Source: Sporomusa acidovorans (GTDB taxonomy: Bacteria; Bacillota; Negativicutes; Sporomusales; Sporomusaceae). Taken from it: a stretch of DNA of 64,000 bases. The DNA lies in contig NZ_FNAM01000012.1 of assembly GCF_900101845.1 (NCBI RefSeq), forward strand, positions 1 through 64,000, in the 5' to 3' direction. A model generated the notes under the pieces. It saw only the letters and a list, made by a program, of their open reading frames with translations, did no database searches and had not been told where the DNA came from. The translations under genes were made by a program, and so were the position numbers. Of the stretch, positions 1-7,571 are shown one piece after another (position 1 is the stretch's first letter; each line of letters opens with the position of its first letter).

Positions 1-279
1 GTATCAGACAAATACCGTGAAGCAACCGAAAAAATGCGGAAAAGCTATTCAAAAAAGGCTTATCCCTGGGATAATGCCTGCATAGAATCCTTTCATTCCT
101 TGATTAAACGCGAATGGCTAAATCGTTTTAGAATTAGGAATTATGAGCAAGCATATAAACTTGTATTTGAATATATAGAAACTTTTTACAACACTGTACG
201 TATTCACAGTCATTGTGAATATAAATCACCTAATCAATATGAAAAAGAGTACATTATAAAATCAAAAGTAGGTGCATAA
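1..279 (+). CDS. IS3-family transposase OrfB, C-terminal part (cut by window edge)
   Basis: The frame is open from base 1 and ends at a TAA, so the 5' part lies outside the window. The residues match the last third of the IS3-family (IS150-like) DDE integrase core: the WDNACIESFHSLIKREW block contains the catalytic Glu, and it is followed by the usual YIETFYNTVRIHS stretch and a PNQYE tail. It would catalyse strand transfer of its own element. OrfA and the first two catalytic Asp residues are not visible. The family assignment is firm; the group within IS3 is a guess. Confidence 0.88.
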   Translation, partial: VSDKYREATEKMRKSYSKKAYPWDNACIESFHSLIKREWLNRFRIRNYEQAYKLVFEYIETFYNTVRIHSHCEYKSPNQYEKEYIIKSKVGA

Positions 280-344
280 AATAGTCAATTTTATGTAATA
301 ATCTGGGGTTAACCACTCGTTTTAATTTGTACTTTTTCTTGACA
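1..344 (+). mobile_element. Right part of an IS3-family insertion sequence
   Basis: The transposase ends at 279. The element probably ends near 344, where an AT-rich tail (TTTGTACTTTTTCTTGACA) stops and a different reading frame, open only from 343, begins. The left end lies outside the window, so the inverted repeats and target duplication cannot be checked. Confidence 0.55.
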
Positions 345-381
345 TAGTACCAATGCGAGCAAGGTAGGTCAGGAATTTGCC

Positions 382-684
382 GTGTTGAGTGAAAGAAAGG
401 ATGCCTACCGTGTGAATGTAGGCGACCCGTCAGCACACTACGTCAGCAAGCAGGATTGCGAGATTGTCGGGACGGATTCGCGTACCTATTTTGGTGATGT
501 AGACAGTGTTCCTGATGATGAATGGATTGATGCTGAAATGGAAGATGGAGCAGACTATTTGCTGCAGTACGCAGTGCAAGGCGAGACGATCTACTATCGC
601 CTGCTTGGCGACAATGATGATGTGGTTGAGCATGGGATGATTTCAAAAACGGTATTGGCGCTGTTGGAAGAAATCAGCTTATGA
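382..684 (+). CDS. Hypothetical acidic protein, probably 5'-truncated by the IS
   Basis: About 100 residues, rich in Asp and Glu (DVDSVPDDEWIDAEMEDG), with no membrane segment or motif I recognise. The only start in frame is a TTG at 382, with no convincing Shine-Dalgarno sequence. The same frame stays open back to 343, exactly where the IS appears to end, which suggests the insertion removed the original start. The upstream residues (SKVGQEFAVL) faintly recall a chemoreceptor signalling helix, but I would not name it from that. It may no longer be expressed. Confidence 0.4.
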   Translation: MLSERKDAYRVNVGDPSAHYVSKQDCEIVGTDSRTYFGDVDSVPDDEWIDAEMEDGADYLLQYAVQGETIYYRLLGDNDDVVEHGMISKTVLALLEEISL

Positions 685-791
685 TAGTTGACTAAAATGT
701 ATGATAAAGTAGTGAGTTTTGTTATAATAGATATAAATGAAAGAGTGTTAACCATTCAATTGCGTTGGCGCAGGGGGTGTGTGGAGTGACT

Positions 792-1127
792 ATGGATTTA
801 CTGAAGGCTAAGGACAATGAGCATGTTGCACTGGCTGAACTAAAAAAACGTGTAAAAGAGAAAACGGCAGTTGAACAGGTCGTTGTTTTTGGATCGGTAG
901 CTCGTGGCGAGGCAACCGAGGAGTCTGATCTGGATGTACTAATCCTTACAGAAGAGTCACTTTCCTATTCAGAGGAAACTTCTATATTTGATATAGCTTT
1001 CTTTGTTAACATGGAGTATGATACCAACATTAGCGTAGTGGTTGTTCCAAAGGAAAAATGGGAATCTCCCGTTTGGTCGTTGCTGCCACTTCATCAGGCA
1101 ATTGCCAGAGAGGGAATTGCCGTATGA
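792..1127 (+). CDS. MNT-type nucleotidyltransferase, antitoxin of a HEPN/MNT pair
   Basis: A minimal nucleotidyltransferase of 111 residues. The polymerase-beta signature is clear: GSVARGE followed by SDLDVLIL, giving the GS motif and the two metal-binding Asp residues. In HEPN/MNT modules this protein neutralises the HEPN RNase, in studied cases by adding AMP to it. The ATG at 792 is chosen because a GGAG lies five bases upstream; a TTG at 765 is in frame but poorer. The stop overlaps the HEPN start as ATGA, so the two are translationally coupled. The presence of both halves argues that the module may still work. Confidence 0.8.
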   Translation: MDLLKAKDNEHVALAELKKRVKEKTAVEQVVVFGSVARGEATEESDLDVLILTEESLSYSEETSIFDIAFFVNMEYDTNISVVVVPKEKWESPVWSLLPLHQAIAREGIAV

Positions 1128-1528
1128 CCGCAGAAGGGAATGTGAAAGAGTTAGCGCGTTACTGGCTGGGCAAGTCGCACGAGGCAGAAGAAAGCGCGAC
1201 GCTTCTGTTCGAGCATCGGCAATGGTCGGCTTGTGTCAGTAGGTTGTACTACGCCTCGTTTTACGCTATGAGTGCGCTGCTTGCGTTGCGTCAGTTAAGT
1301 TACGGAAAGCATTCCGCTGTTAGGGCTAGTTTGCATAGAGATTTTGTAAAAACGGGTGCATTACCTGTAGAGGCGGGTATGGTGTACAATCGGCTGTTTG
1401 AATGGAGACAAAAGGCTGATTACGAAGCTTTCTTGGAAATGAATGAGCAAATGGCTGAAGATCTTTTGACACAAGCCAGGGATTTGCTTGCAATCTTACG
1501 TAAACATGCAGAAAATGAAATCGGTTGA
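1124..1528 (+). CDS. HEPN-domain protein, toxin of the HEPN/MNT pair
   Basis: 134 residues from the ATG at 1124, which overlaps the MNT stop by four bases. The central SRLYYASFYAMSALLA helix and the later HRDFVKTG stretch are typical of the stand-alone HEPN family paired with MNT proteins. HEPN toxins are helical RNases that cut RNA or tRNA and are held inactive by the partner. I cannot confirm the catalytic RX4-6H pair by eye, so an inactive or purely structural role is possible. The neighbourhood of an IS end and broken genes suits a mobile defence module. Confidence 0.75.
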   Translation: MTAEGNVKELARYWLGKSHEAEESATLLFEHRQWSACVSRLYYASFYAMSALLALRQLSYGKHSAVRASLHRDFVKTGALPVEAGMVYNRLFEWRQKADYEAFLEMNEQMAEDLLTQARDLLAILRKHAENEIG

Positions 1529-1561
1529 CAGATTTTGAAAGGCGAGAGGAATGCAGGAAAT

Positions 1562-1812
1562 ATGTCTAGGGTGCCGCGTGTCAGACAGGTTCAGGCTTGC
1601 AATGATTACGTTCTGCGGGTTACGTTTGACAATGGAGTAACGAAGTTGTATGATCCAAGCCTAGATTGAACAACGAGCGCTTTGGCATTTTACGCGATAG
1701 AGGCTTTTTCAAAGCCGTGCAGGTTGACGGCGGAGGATTCGGAATTAGCTGGAATGATGATGTTGACTTGAGCGAGAACGAACTTTGGACTAAGGGCAAG
1801 GAACTGAATTAG
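1562..1812 (+). pseudogene. DUF2442 protein, split by a frameshift
   Basis: The first half (MSRVPRVRQV to KLYDPSLD) stops at a TGA at 1667. The family continues in a second frame from about 1666 (LNNERFGILRDRGFFKAV, then GISWNDDVDLSENELW) to a TAG at 1810. Joining the frames restores a normal DUF2442 protein of about 83 residues, so one base has been gained or lost near 1664. DUF2442 proteins are small, often lie near toxin-antitoxin genes, and have no settled function. A sequencing error would look the same. Confidence 0.7.
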
Positions 1813-1882
1813 CCGAATTCCAGATTGTGGAATAGGATATGGGATTTGTCTGGTTACGGATCGCCTCCACCAAATGAATCTT

Positions 1883-1937
1883 CCCTCCACCTGAGATGTA
1901 ATGGAAATATATTATATCTCAGGTGGAGGTTTTGTTT
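1883..1937 (+). terminator. Rho-independent terminator
   Basis: A long stem (CTCCACCTGAGAT pairing with ATCTCAGGTGGAG, AT-rich loop) runs straight into TTTTGTTTT. It closes the HEPN/MNT/DUF2442 unit. Confidence 0.8.
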
Positions 1938-2452
1938 TATGAAAGTAATTTGTCATTTATGGTGTAGAATTCGAGAAGCCGGATAAAGAAGTACGCAGGC
2001 AGCAAAAAGAAGGAAGATATTATTTTTTTGCAGTCGTAGCTGCACAGGTATTTATGCAAATAAAATCAGACACAACACTCCGGATAATGGATTGAAACGT
2101 ATCAGCGACAAATTAGCAAGATACAAGATCTGCTTGGTGAAACACTAAGTACGGCTAAATCAAAACTAAATAAGCTTTTAATGTTTGAATTGGCTAAAAA
2201 GTGTAATATGGATACTTGTTTAGCAGTTTTTTACCAATTTGGTATCTTGCTGCTGATCTACCAAAGGACCAACGTTGGCTAACAAAGAATCCAGTAACTA
2301 AAAAGTACCTACTTGTAAATTAGGAATTAAAATCATATATTAAATTATAATGGGCTGTTACAGGCAAGAGCGTTTTGCAGGTCAGACTTATGTTAGCAGG
2401 AACGGAGCCGCTACCTTATGTAGTTACCAATAAAATTTTAGGAGGCTTATGA
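1938..2452. other. Decayed intergenic stretch with an MFS remnant
   Basis: No intact gene. Codons 2228-2323 on the plus strand read LPIWYLAADLPKDQRWLTK and end at a TAG. This resembles the loop after transmembrane helix 6 of the anion:cation-symporter MFS carriers found elsewhere in this window (compare LPDWPKDANWL in the carrier at 7572). The last 30 bases hold the AGGAGG site for the cupin at 2453. Confidence 0.4.
2228..2323 (+). pseudogene. MFS carrier fragment
   Basis: Thirty-one codons with the PKDQRWLT motif of sugar-acid MFS carriers, open on one side only and ended by TAG. It is too short to be functional and is a relic of a third or fourth copy of the carriers at 7572, 12520 and 18111. 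Confidence 0.4.
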
Positions 2453-2857
2453 ATGCAAAATGTCAAGTATGTTGGCAAGATTGATGATTTACCGCTAATC
2501 GACTGCTCCGACTTCATTTTAGGAGCTGAGAAGCGCATCATTTTCGGCCCGGGCCAATTTTGGGATACCTATGTAATGCGGTGCTTTAAGTTAGAGCCCT
2601 ATTCCGTGGCACCGCCCAATCAGCATCCTTGGGAGCACCAAGCTCTCTGCATCGGTGGAGAAGGGAAATTTATGGTCGGGGACACAGAGTATGACATTGC
2701 CAGCGGTTATTGGATGCATGTTCCCAGTAACTGTGAACACACCTTCTGGAACACTTCGGATAAAGAGCAGCTAGTTATTATCTGCATTGTTCCCAAAGAG
2801 GGAGATGTAAATCCACTTACCGCCAGTCCCGCTCAAAAGAAATGTGGTTTTTGCTGA
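2453..2857 (+). CDS. Cupin-domain protein, copy 1
   Basis: A small single-domain cupin of 134 residues. The metal-binding pattern is visible: HPWEHQALCIGGEGKF is cupin motif 1 (two His and a Glu-like position) and PSNCEHTFWNTS is motif 2. The start follows a perfect AGGAGG. It ends in an odd KKCGFC tail with two Cys. Copy 2 at 3583 is about 85 percent identical by eye, and an HxlR repressor gene lies between them on the other strand. Substrate unknown; cupins of this size are metal-dependent enzymes or small-molecule sensors. Confidence 0.8.
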   Translation: MQNVKYVGKIDDLPLIDCSDFILGAEKRIIFGPGQFWDTYVMRCFKLEPYSVAPPNQHPWEHQALCIGGEGKFMVGDTEYDIASGYWMHVPSNCEHTFWNTSDKEQLVIICIVPKEGDVNPLTASPAQKKCGFC

Positions 2858-2883
2858 TGGCGGTGCACCTGTAGTTTTAATTA

Positions 2884-2934
2884 AAAAGCAAAACAGACGA
2901 TTCGGGAAAGTAGAATCGTCTGTTTTGCTTTTTG
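2884..2934. terminator. Bidirectional terminator between cupin 1 and the HxlR gene
   Basis: An almost perfect stem (AAAGCAAAACAGACGATTC against GAATCGTCTGTTTTGCTTT) flanked by A and T runs. It can stop the plus-strand cupin and possibly the convergent minus-strand regulator. Confidence 0.85.
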
Positions 2935-2991
2935 TATAGGTAGGCCATACGTCTTCTATTTTGATTTGTTCGAACACGTTGCGAGCAAATA

Positions 2992-3366
2992 TCAGCATCC
3001 ATGGGGATTTGTCTGACACTGCTTGCATTTCAAGCAGCGGACGTGCCTTTTCTCGTTATTCAAAAGGTGAAACATTCCCCAACGACGGATCTCTTTCATA
3101 ATGCTAACCATACTGACACCCAGTTTGGTTAGTGAGTATTCCACTCTAGGGGGATTTTCATGATAGTCTGTTCGCACGATAAGTCCGTCGTCCTCAAGCT
3201 CACGCAGCTGATCTGTCAAGACTTTTTGGGATATGTGGGGAATGGATCGCATGAGTTCTCCGAAACGTACACTCTCGTAAGTTAGGAGTTCCTTAATGAT
3301 GGTAAGCTTCCATTTGCCGCTGATCATAGACAGGGTGGTTTTGATGGGACAACTTTCAGAATTCAT
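2992..3366 (-). CDS. HxlR-family transcriptional regulator
   Basis: 124 residues. The winged-helix HxlR core is clear: the SGKWKLTIIKELL opening, the recognition region SQKVLTDQLRELEDDGLI, and the wing PPRVEYSLTKLG. The tail carries a CLKCKQCQ cysteine cluster, which suggests thiol or metal sensing, as known for some HxlR/DUF24 members. It is transcribed away from cupin 2, and two direct repeats (3395-3437) lie in the shared intergenic space. It probably represses itself and the cupin/OsmC genes; this is inferred from layout. Confidence 0.88.
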   Translation of the reverse strand: MNSESCPIKTTLSMISGKWKLTIIKELLTYESVRFGELMRSIPHISQKVLTDQLRELEDDGLIVRTDYHENPPRVEYSLTKLGVSMVSIMKEIRRWGMFHLLNNEKRHVRCLKCKQCQTNPHGC

Positions 3367-3394
3367 GTTGATCCTCCCAACTGATGAAAATAAT

Positions 3395-3437
3395 CTAGTT
3401 ACAAAAAAGTGCGTATCTAGTCACAAAAAAGTGCGTA
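3395..3437. promoter_or_regulatory. Two 21-bp direct repeats, probable HxlR operator
   Basis: The unit CTAGTTACAAAAAAGTGCGTA (3395-3415) returns at 3417-3437 with one change, a period of 22 bp, i.e. two helical turns on the same DNA face. It sits just upstream of the HxlR start. The core ACAAAAAAGTGC recurs at 43444-43457, downstream of another HxlR gene. Confidence 0.65.
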
Positions 3438-3582
3438 CTTGTTAAAGATTTAGCTACATTATATATTTAATTCGTAATAAAAGTCAAATGCAGGACTATT
3501 GTGGTCGGATCAAAAGAATTTCTATAAATTTGCTTTGGGGAGGGCCTGTTTTGCATTTGTCTAAAAAATGGAGGTCTTTTGT

Positions 3583-3987
3583 ATGGAAAATATCAAGTAT
3601 GTTGGTAAGATCGATGATTTGCCCCTAATCGACTGCTCAGAATTTATTAAGGGGGCTGAGAAGCGCATCATTTTCGGACCAGGCCACTTCTGGGATAGCC
3701 ATGTTATGCGCTGCTTCAAATTAAATCCAGGGGCTGTGGCGCCGGACAACCATCATCCTTGGGAGCACCAGGCTTTGTGTATCGGTGGCAAAGGAAAATT
3801 TATCGTCGGGGACACTGAGTATGACATTGCCAGTGGTTACTGGATGCATGTTCCCAGTAATATCCATCACACTTTCTGGAACACTTCCGATAAAGAGCAG
3901 CTCGTTATTATCTGCATCGTTCCCAAAGAAGGAGATATAAATCCTCTTACGGCCAGCCCCGAGCAAAAGAAATATGCTTTCTGCTGA
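3583..3987 (+). CDS. Cupin-domain protein, copy 2
   Basis: 134 residues, a close paralogue of the cupin at 2453 (same KYVGKIDDLPLIDCS opening and HHPWEHQALCIGG motif). The ATG at 3583 is chosen because GGAGG lies eight bases before it and because it matches the start of copy 1; a longer in-frame start at 3568 would precede that site. The tail is KKYAFC, so one of the two terminal Cys of copy 1 is absent. It opens a run of co-directional genes through OsmC, lpdA and lplA. Confidence 0.8.
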   Translation: MENIKYVGKIDDLPLIDCSEFIKGAEKRIIFGPGHFWDSHVMRCFKLNPGAVAPDNHHPWEHQALCIGGKGKFIVGDTEYDIASGYWMHVPSNIHHTFWNTSDKEQLVIICIVPKEGDINPLTASPEQKKYAFC

Positions 3988-4108
3988 TTGCCTGCCGGCA
4001 GTTTGGTAGTAATATTGATGGTTGCCTACATTTTGAAAGCTATGCTTTTTGCCAAACCTTGGGACCATGAGAAAAAACGAATGTTAATTTTATAAGGAGC
4101 TGATTATT

Positions 4109-4552
4109 GTGCCAATGAAAACCCGTAAAGTATCTATACGGCAAAATAAAGCAGTTTGTATGGAAGTTGAGGCCCGCGGCATCAAAACCTATATCGACGA
4201 ACCGTTAGAATCCGGTGGAACCAACCTTGGCCTTACTCCCATTGAAATGCTTTTGGCAAGCCTTGGTTCATGCTTAGCAATTACAACCTTTATTTATGCT
4301 TCGATGCAAGGCATTCAGATTGATGATATCCGGGTGGACGTTGAAGGCGACATTAATACCGATGGCATGATGGTTCCCAATGCGGCAATGACGACGGGTT
4401 ATCAAAATATTCGCTACCACTTCTTTGTCAAGAGTCCCGTATCGGAGCAACGCATCCGCCAACTGATTGAGCATGCAGAAATGAAATGTCCAGTCGGTTC
4501 CACTCTTCGTGACGGTACAACTATGGACGGTCTCGAATTGACGATGCTTTAA
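4109..4552 (+). CDS. OsmC/Ohr-family peroxide reductase
   Basis: 147 residues from a GTG with AAGGAG nine bases upstream. Both catalytic cysteines of the family are present: LGSCLAIT in the central helix and MKCPVGSTL near the C-terminus. These enzymes reduce organic hydroperoxides, and Ohr-type members are known to be re-reduced by dihydrolipoyl groups. That fits the next genes, a dehydrogenase carrying its own lipoyl domain and a lipoate ligase. The physiological peroxide cannot be told from sequence. Confidence 0.85.
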   Translation: MPMKTRKVSIRQNKAVCMEVEARGIKTYIDEPLESGGTNLGLTPIEMLLASLGSCLAITTFIYASMQGIQIDDIRVDVEGDINTDGMMVPNAAMTTGYQNIRYHFFVKSPVSEQRIRQLIEHAEMKCPVGSTLRDGTTMDGLELTML

Positions 4553-4652
4553 TAATCACCTAGCAATTTTTGCACTATGAACCCCTGCCGGAGTACTGCC
4601 GGCAGGGGGGGGATGTTAGAACATTATTTTTTACGGGAGTATTAATTATATT

Positions 4653-6344
4653 ATGGAAATTAAAATTGGGTTTATTATGGGACCATCTCCTGTCACAGTG
4701 GGTATGGTTTTTGTAAAACCAGGCGACCGTGTAAAATCCGGGGACAAGCTAATGGAGTATGAAGCACAGAAAGGTGTTATTCCCGTTATCGCATCGAAGG
4801 ACGGAACGGTTCAAAAGGTTCTTGTTACGCAAGGTGACAAGGTAAACGCAGACGATATCCTGTTTGAGGTAAATGATGTCTTTACCGAGGCAGCAAATGA
4901 AACTAGTGCCGACATTATAAAAGAAACAGATATGAACTGCGAACTATTGATAATCGGTGCGGGTCCTGGCGGGTATGTCGCAGCGATTCGCGCAGCTCAA
5001 TGCGGCATCGAAACCATAGTTGTTGAAAAAGGTGAGGTCGGAGGCACATGCCTTAACGAAGGCTGCATTCCTACCAAAGCATTTGTCAAAACTGCCCAGC
5101 TATTTCACGAGATTTCGGAAAGCGAACGATACGGTATTCATGTACAGGAAGCCGATGTAAATTTTGCAAAGGTTATCCGCCGCAAAAATGAGGTGCGGGA
5201 TCAATTGAGGCGCGGCGTTGATTCGCTATTGCGTGAACATGGTGTCAAAATTCTGAATGGTGTGGGTTCTTTCTGTTCTGAAAAACAGGTTGATGTCGCA
5301 GCACCCGGTGCAATATATCACGTAACCGCTAAAAACATTATTATTGCCACAGGCTCTAAGATTTCCCAACTGCAAATTTCAGGAGCAGATCTTCCCGTTG
5401 TATTGAACAGCCAATCAGTACTCGATTTGGAGAAGCTTCCGTCTTCCATCACAATTGTTGGCGGCGGGGTCATCGGCATGGAGTTCGCTTCTATTCTGGT
5501 CAGCCTGGGTGTAAAAGTGCATGTCGTCGAATTCTTGGATCGTGTCCTCGCAATGTTGGATAAAGATGTCTCAGGGGAGATACAAGAGCTTTTACAAAGT
5601 AGAGGGGTACAGATACATACCTCTTCCAAAGTGATGAGCATCGAGCAGAGTGTCGACGGGCAGGCCATCGTAACCTATCAGCAGGGGGAAGAGGTCTTTA
5701 GGCTGGTTAGTGAAAGAGTGCTGATTTCCATTGGACGAGAGCCGAATCTAGACAATTTGCAGCTAGAAAAAGCGGGTGTAAAGCTGTGTGAAAAAAAACG
5801 CGGCATTGAAGTGAATGAATTCATGCAGACCAATGTTCCGCATATCTACGCGATAGGTGATGTTACGAATGTGATCCAGCTTGCTCATGTTGCCTCACAT
5901 CAAGGCTTTTGTGCCATCAACAATATTTTAGGACAAGCGGAAAAAATGGACTATTCCGTCGTGCCGAATGTAGTTTTCACCAACCCGGAAGCGGCCGCCG
6001 TTGGCATGACGGAAGCCGAATGCGAAAGACAGCGGATCGCGTTCCGTGTTGCAAAATTTCCTTACTATGCGAATGGCAAAGCGCTGATCATGAATGAGAC
6101 AAAAGGCTTTGTAAAATTGGTGCAGGATAGTACCAGCAAAAAAATTATTGGTGCAAGCATTGTAGGTCCAGATGCAGATACTGCTATCAACATATTATCT
6201 TTTGCAATCCGCTTTGGCTTGACAGATAAGGATATTGCAAGTGTTATCTTCCCTCATCCCACCACTAGCGAAACCATTTTTGAATGTGCGTCGGGCTTGA
6301 CGAATGCGTCAATTCATTTGCACAAGAACGATTATCTGAAATAG
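4653..6344 (+). CDS. lpdA: Dihydrolipoamide dehydrogenase with N-terminal lipoyl domain
   Basis: 563 residues. Residues 1-75 form a lipoyl/biotinyl domain with Lys40 (YEAQKGVIP) at the hairpin position normally lipoylated. A flavoprotein disulfide reductase follows: FAD motif IIGAGPGGYVAA, redox pair in GGTCLNEGCIPTK, NAD motif IVGGGVIGMEFAS, and the C-terminal FPHPTTSETIFE active-site His/Glu. It would oxidise dihydrolipoyl groups with NAD. No 2-oxoacid dehydrogenase E1 or E2 gene is present in the window; the neighbours are OsmC and LplA. It ends in TAG. Confidence 0.92.
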   Translation: MEIKIGFIMGPSPVTVGMVFVKPGDRVKSGDKLMEYEAQKGVIPVIASKDGTVQKVLVTQGDKVNADDILFEVNDVFTEAANETSADIIKETDMNCELLIIGAGPGGYVAAIRAAQCGIETIVVEKGEVGGTCLNEGCIPTKAFVKTAQLFHEISESERYGIHVQEADVNFAKVIRRKNEVRDQLRRGVDSLLREHGVKILNGVGSFCSEKQVDVAAPGAIYHVTAKNIIIATGSKISQLQISGADLPVVLNSQSVLDLEKLPSSITIVGGGVIGMEFASILVSLGVKVHVVEFLDRVLAMLDKDVSGEIQELLQSRGVQIHTSSKVMSIEQSVDGQAIVTYQQGEEVFRLVSERVLISIGREPNLDNLQLEKAGVKLCEKKRGIEVNEFMQTNVPHIYAIGDVTNVIQLAHVASHQGFCAINNILGQAEKMDYSVVPNVVFTNPEAAAVGMTEAECERQRIAFRVAKFPYYANGKALIMNETKGFVKLVQDSTSKKIIGASIVGPDADTAINILSFAIRFGLTDKDIASVIFPHPTTSETIFECASGLTNASIHLHKNDYLK

Positions 6345-6384
6345 GAGATGTTTCCTAACACTTGTTACGGGAGGGGTGTTGTTT

Positions 6385-7365
6385 TTGTTGCTGGTACACA
6401 ACAACTCACTTGATCCTTACTATAATCTGGCGTTGGAAGAATATTTGTTAACGAATTTTCAAGAAGATATTCTGTGCCTTTGGCGAGATAAGCCGACAGT
6501 CGTTGTTGGCAAAAACCAGAATACCGTAGAAGAAATCAATTTAGATTATATACAGCGCGAAAATGTGATGGTGGCTCGCCGCTTAACAGGTGGCGGAGCA
6601 GTCTATCACGATCTTGGAAATGTAAATTACACCTTAATCATACCTTATGTCCAAGATGAATTTGGTGATTACAGAAAATTTACACAGCCGATTATTGCAT
6701 TTCTTAAAACACTGGGAATCACGGCAACTCTTTCTGGCAGAAATGATTTATGTATAGAAGAACGGAAGATCTGCGGAAATGCACAAGCTGTAGTGAATGG
6801 AAGGCTTCTGCATCACGGATGCATCCTATTTTCATCCGATTTAGCTGTGCTTGCTGATGTGCTACGCCCCAATCCCGCAAAAATAGAAGGTAAGGGAGTG
6901 AAATCAGTTCGCAACCGTGTTACTACTATTTTACAGCATTTAGAGGAAAGGATAAGCGTAGAAGAATTCTGCACGGCCCTGCAAGAGTATTTTTTGCAGG
7001 TTGTACCAGACTTAAGGCCGTATACGCTGAGTATGCAGCAAGCGGAGGCTGTCCGTGAATTAGCTCGTAATAAATATGCTTCCTGGAAGTGGCAATACGG
7101 TGTTTCGCCTCAATATTCATGGAAAAACTGCAAAAAGTTTGCCCATGGTTTTGTGGATGTCCGTATGGAAATCAGCGAAGGCAAAATTGATCAAATTAAA
7201 ATTTTTGGAGATTTCTTTGGCCTTGAGGACATCGCAAAACTAGCTGATACTCTACGCGGCTGCCTTCATGAAAAAGCGGCTATTATGGAGATTTTAGGAC
7301 AGGTATCCATCGAACAATATATCTACGGCGTGACCGCGGATGATCTCTGTGCTTTGTTAGTTTAA
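6385..7365 (+). CDS. lplA: Lipoate-protein ligase A
   Basis: About 327 residues. The LplA/LipB catalytic domain is recognisable by RRLTGGGAVYHDLGNVNYTL and the later KICGNAQAV stretch, followed by the small C-terminal accessory domain. It attaches free lipoate to lipoyl-domain lysines using ATP. I prefer the TTG at 6385 because GGGAGG at 6369-6374 is well spaced for it; the GTG at 6376 almost touches that site. It lies 40 bases after lpdA, so the lipoyl domain of that protein is the obvious target. Confidence 0.88.
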   Translation: MLLVHNNSLDPYYNLALEEYLLTNFQEDILCLWRDKPTVVVGKNQNTVEEINLDYIQRENVMVARRLTGGGAVYHDLGNVNYTLIIPYVQDEFGDYRKFTQPIIAFLKTLGITATLSGRNDLCIEERKICGNAQAVVNGRLLHHGCILFSSDLAVLADVLRPNPAKIEGKGVKSVRNRVTTILQHLEERISVEEFCTALQEYFLQVVPDLRPYTLSMQQAEAVRELARNKYASWKWQYGVSPQYSWKNCKKFAHGFVDVRMEISEGKIDQIKIFGDFFGLEDIAKLADTLRGCLHEKAAIMEILGQVSIEQYIYGVTADDLCALLV

Positions 7366-7571
7366 AGGATAAGTTGTAAAATGCATTGTAAAACGACTTG
7401 CGCCCAAAGGGGTAATGTCTGTATACAGCTCGTAATTTCCTGGCCTCTTATGCTGAAGAACTGATTTTGTTGTTTCATATTCCTGAAAATTCGTATAAAA
7501 CCGGGGTAACACTCGCTCGTTCGCAACTGATAGTTTCGATAGATCCTAATATATAGTAAGGAGGTTCATAA

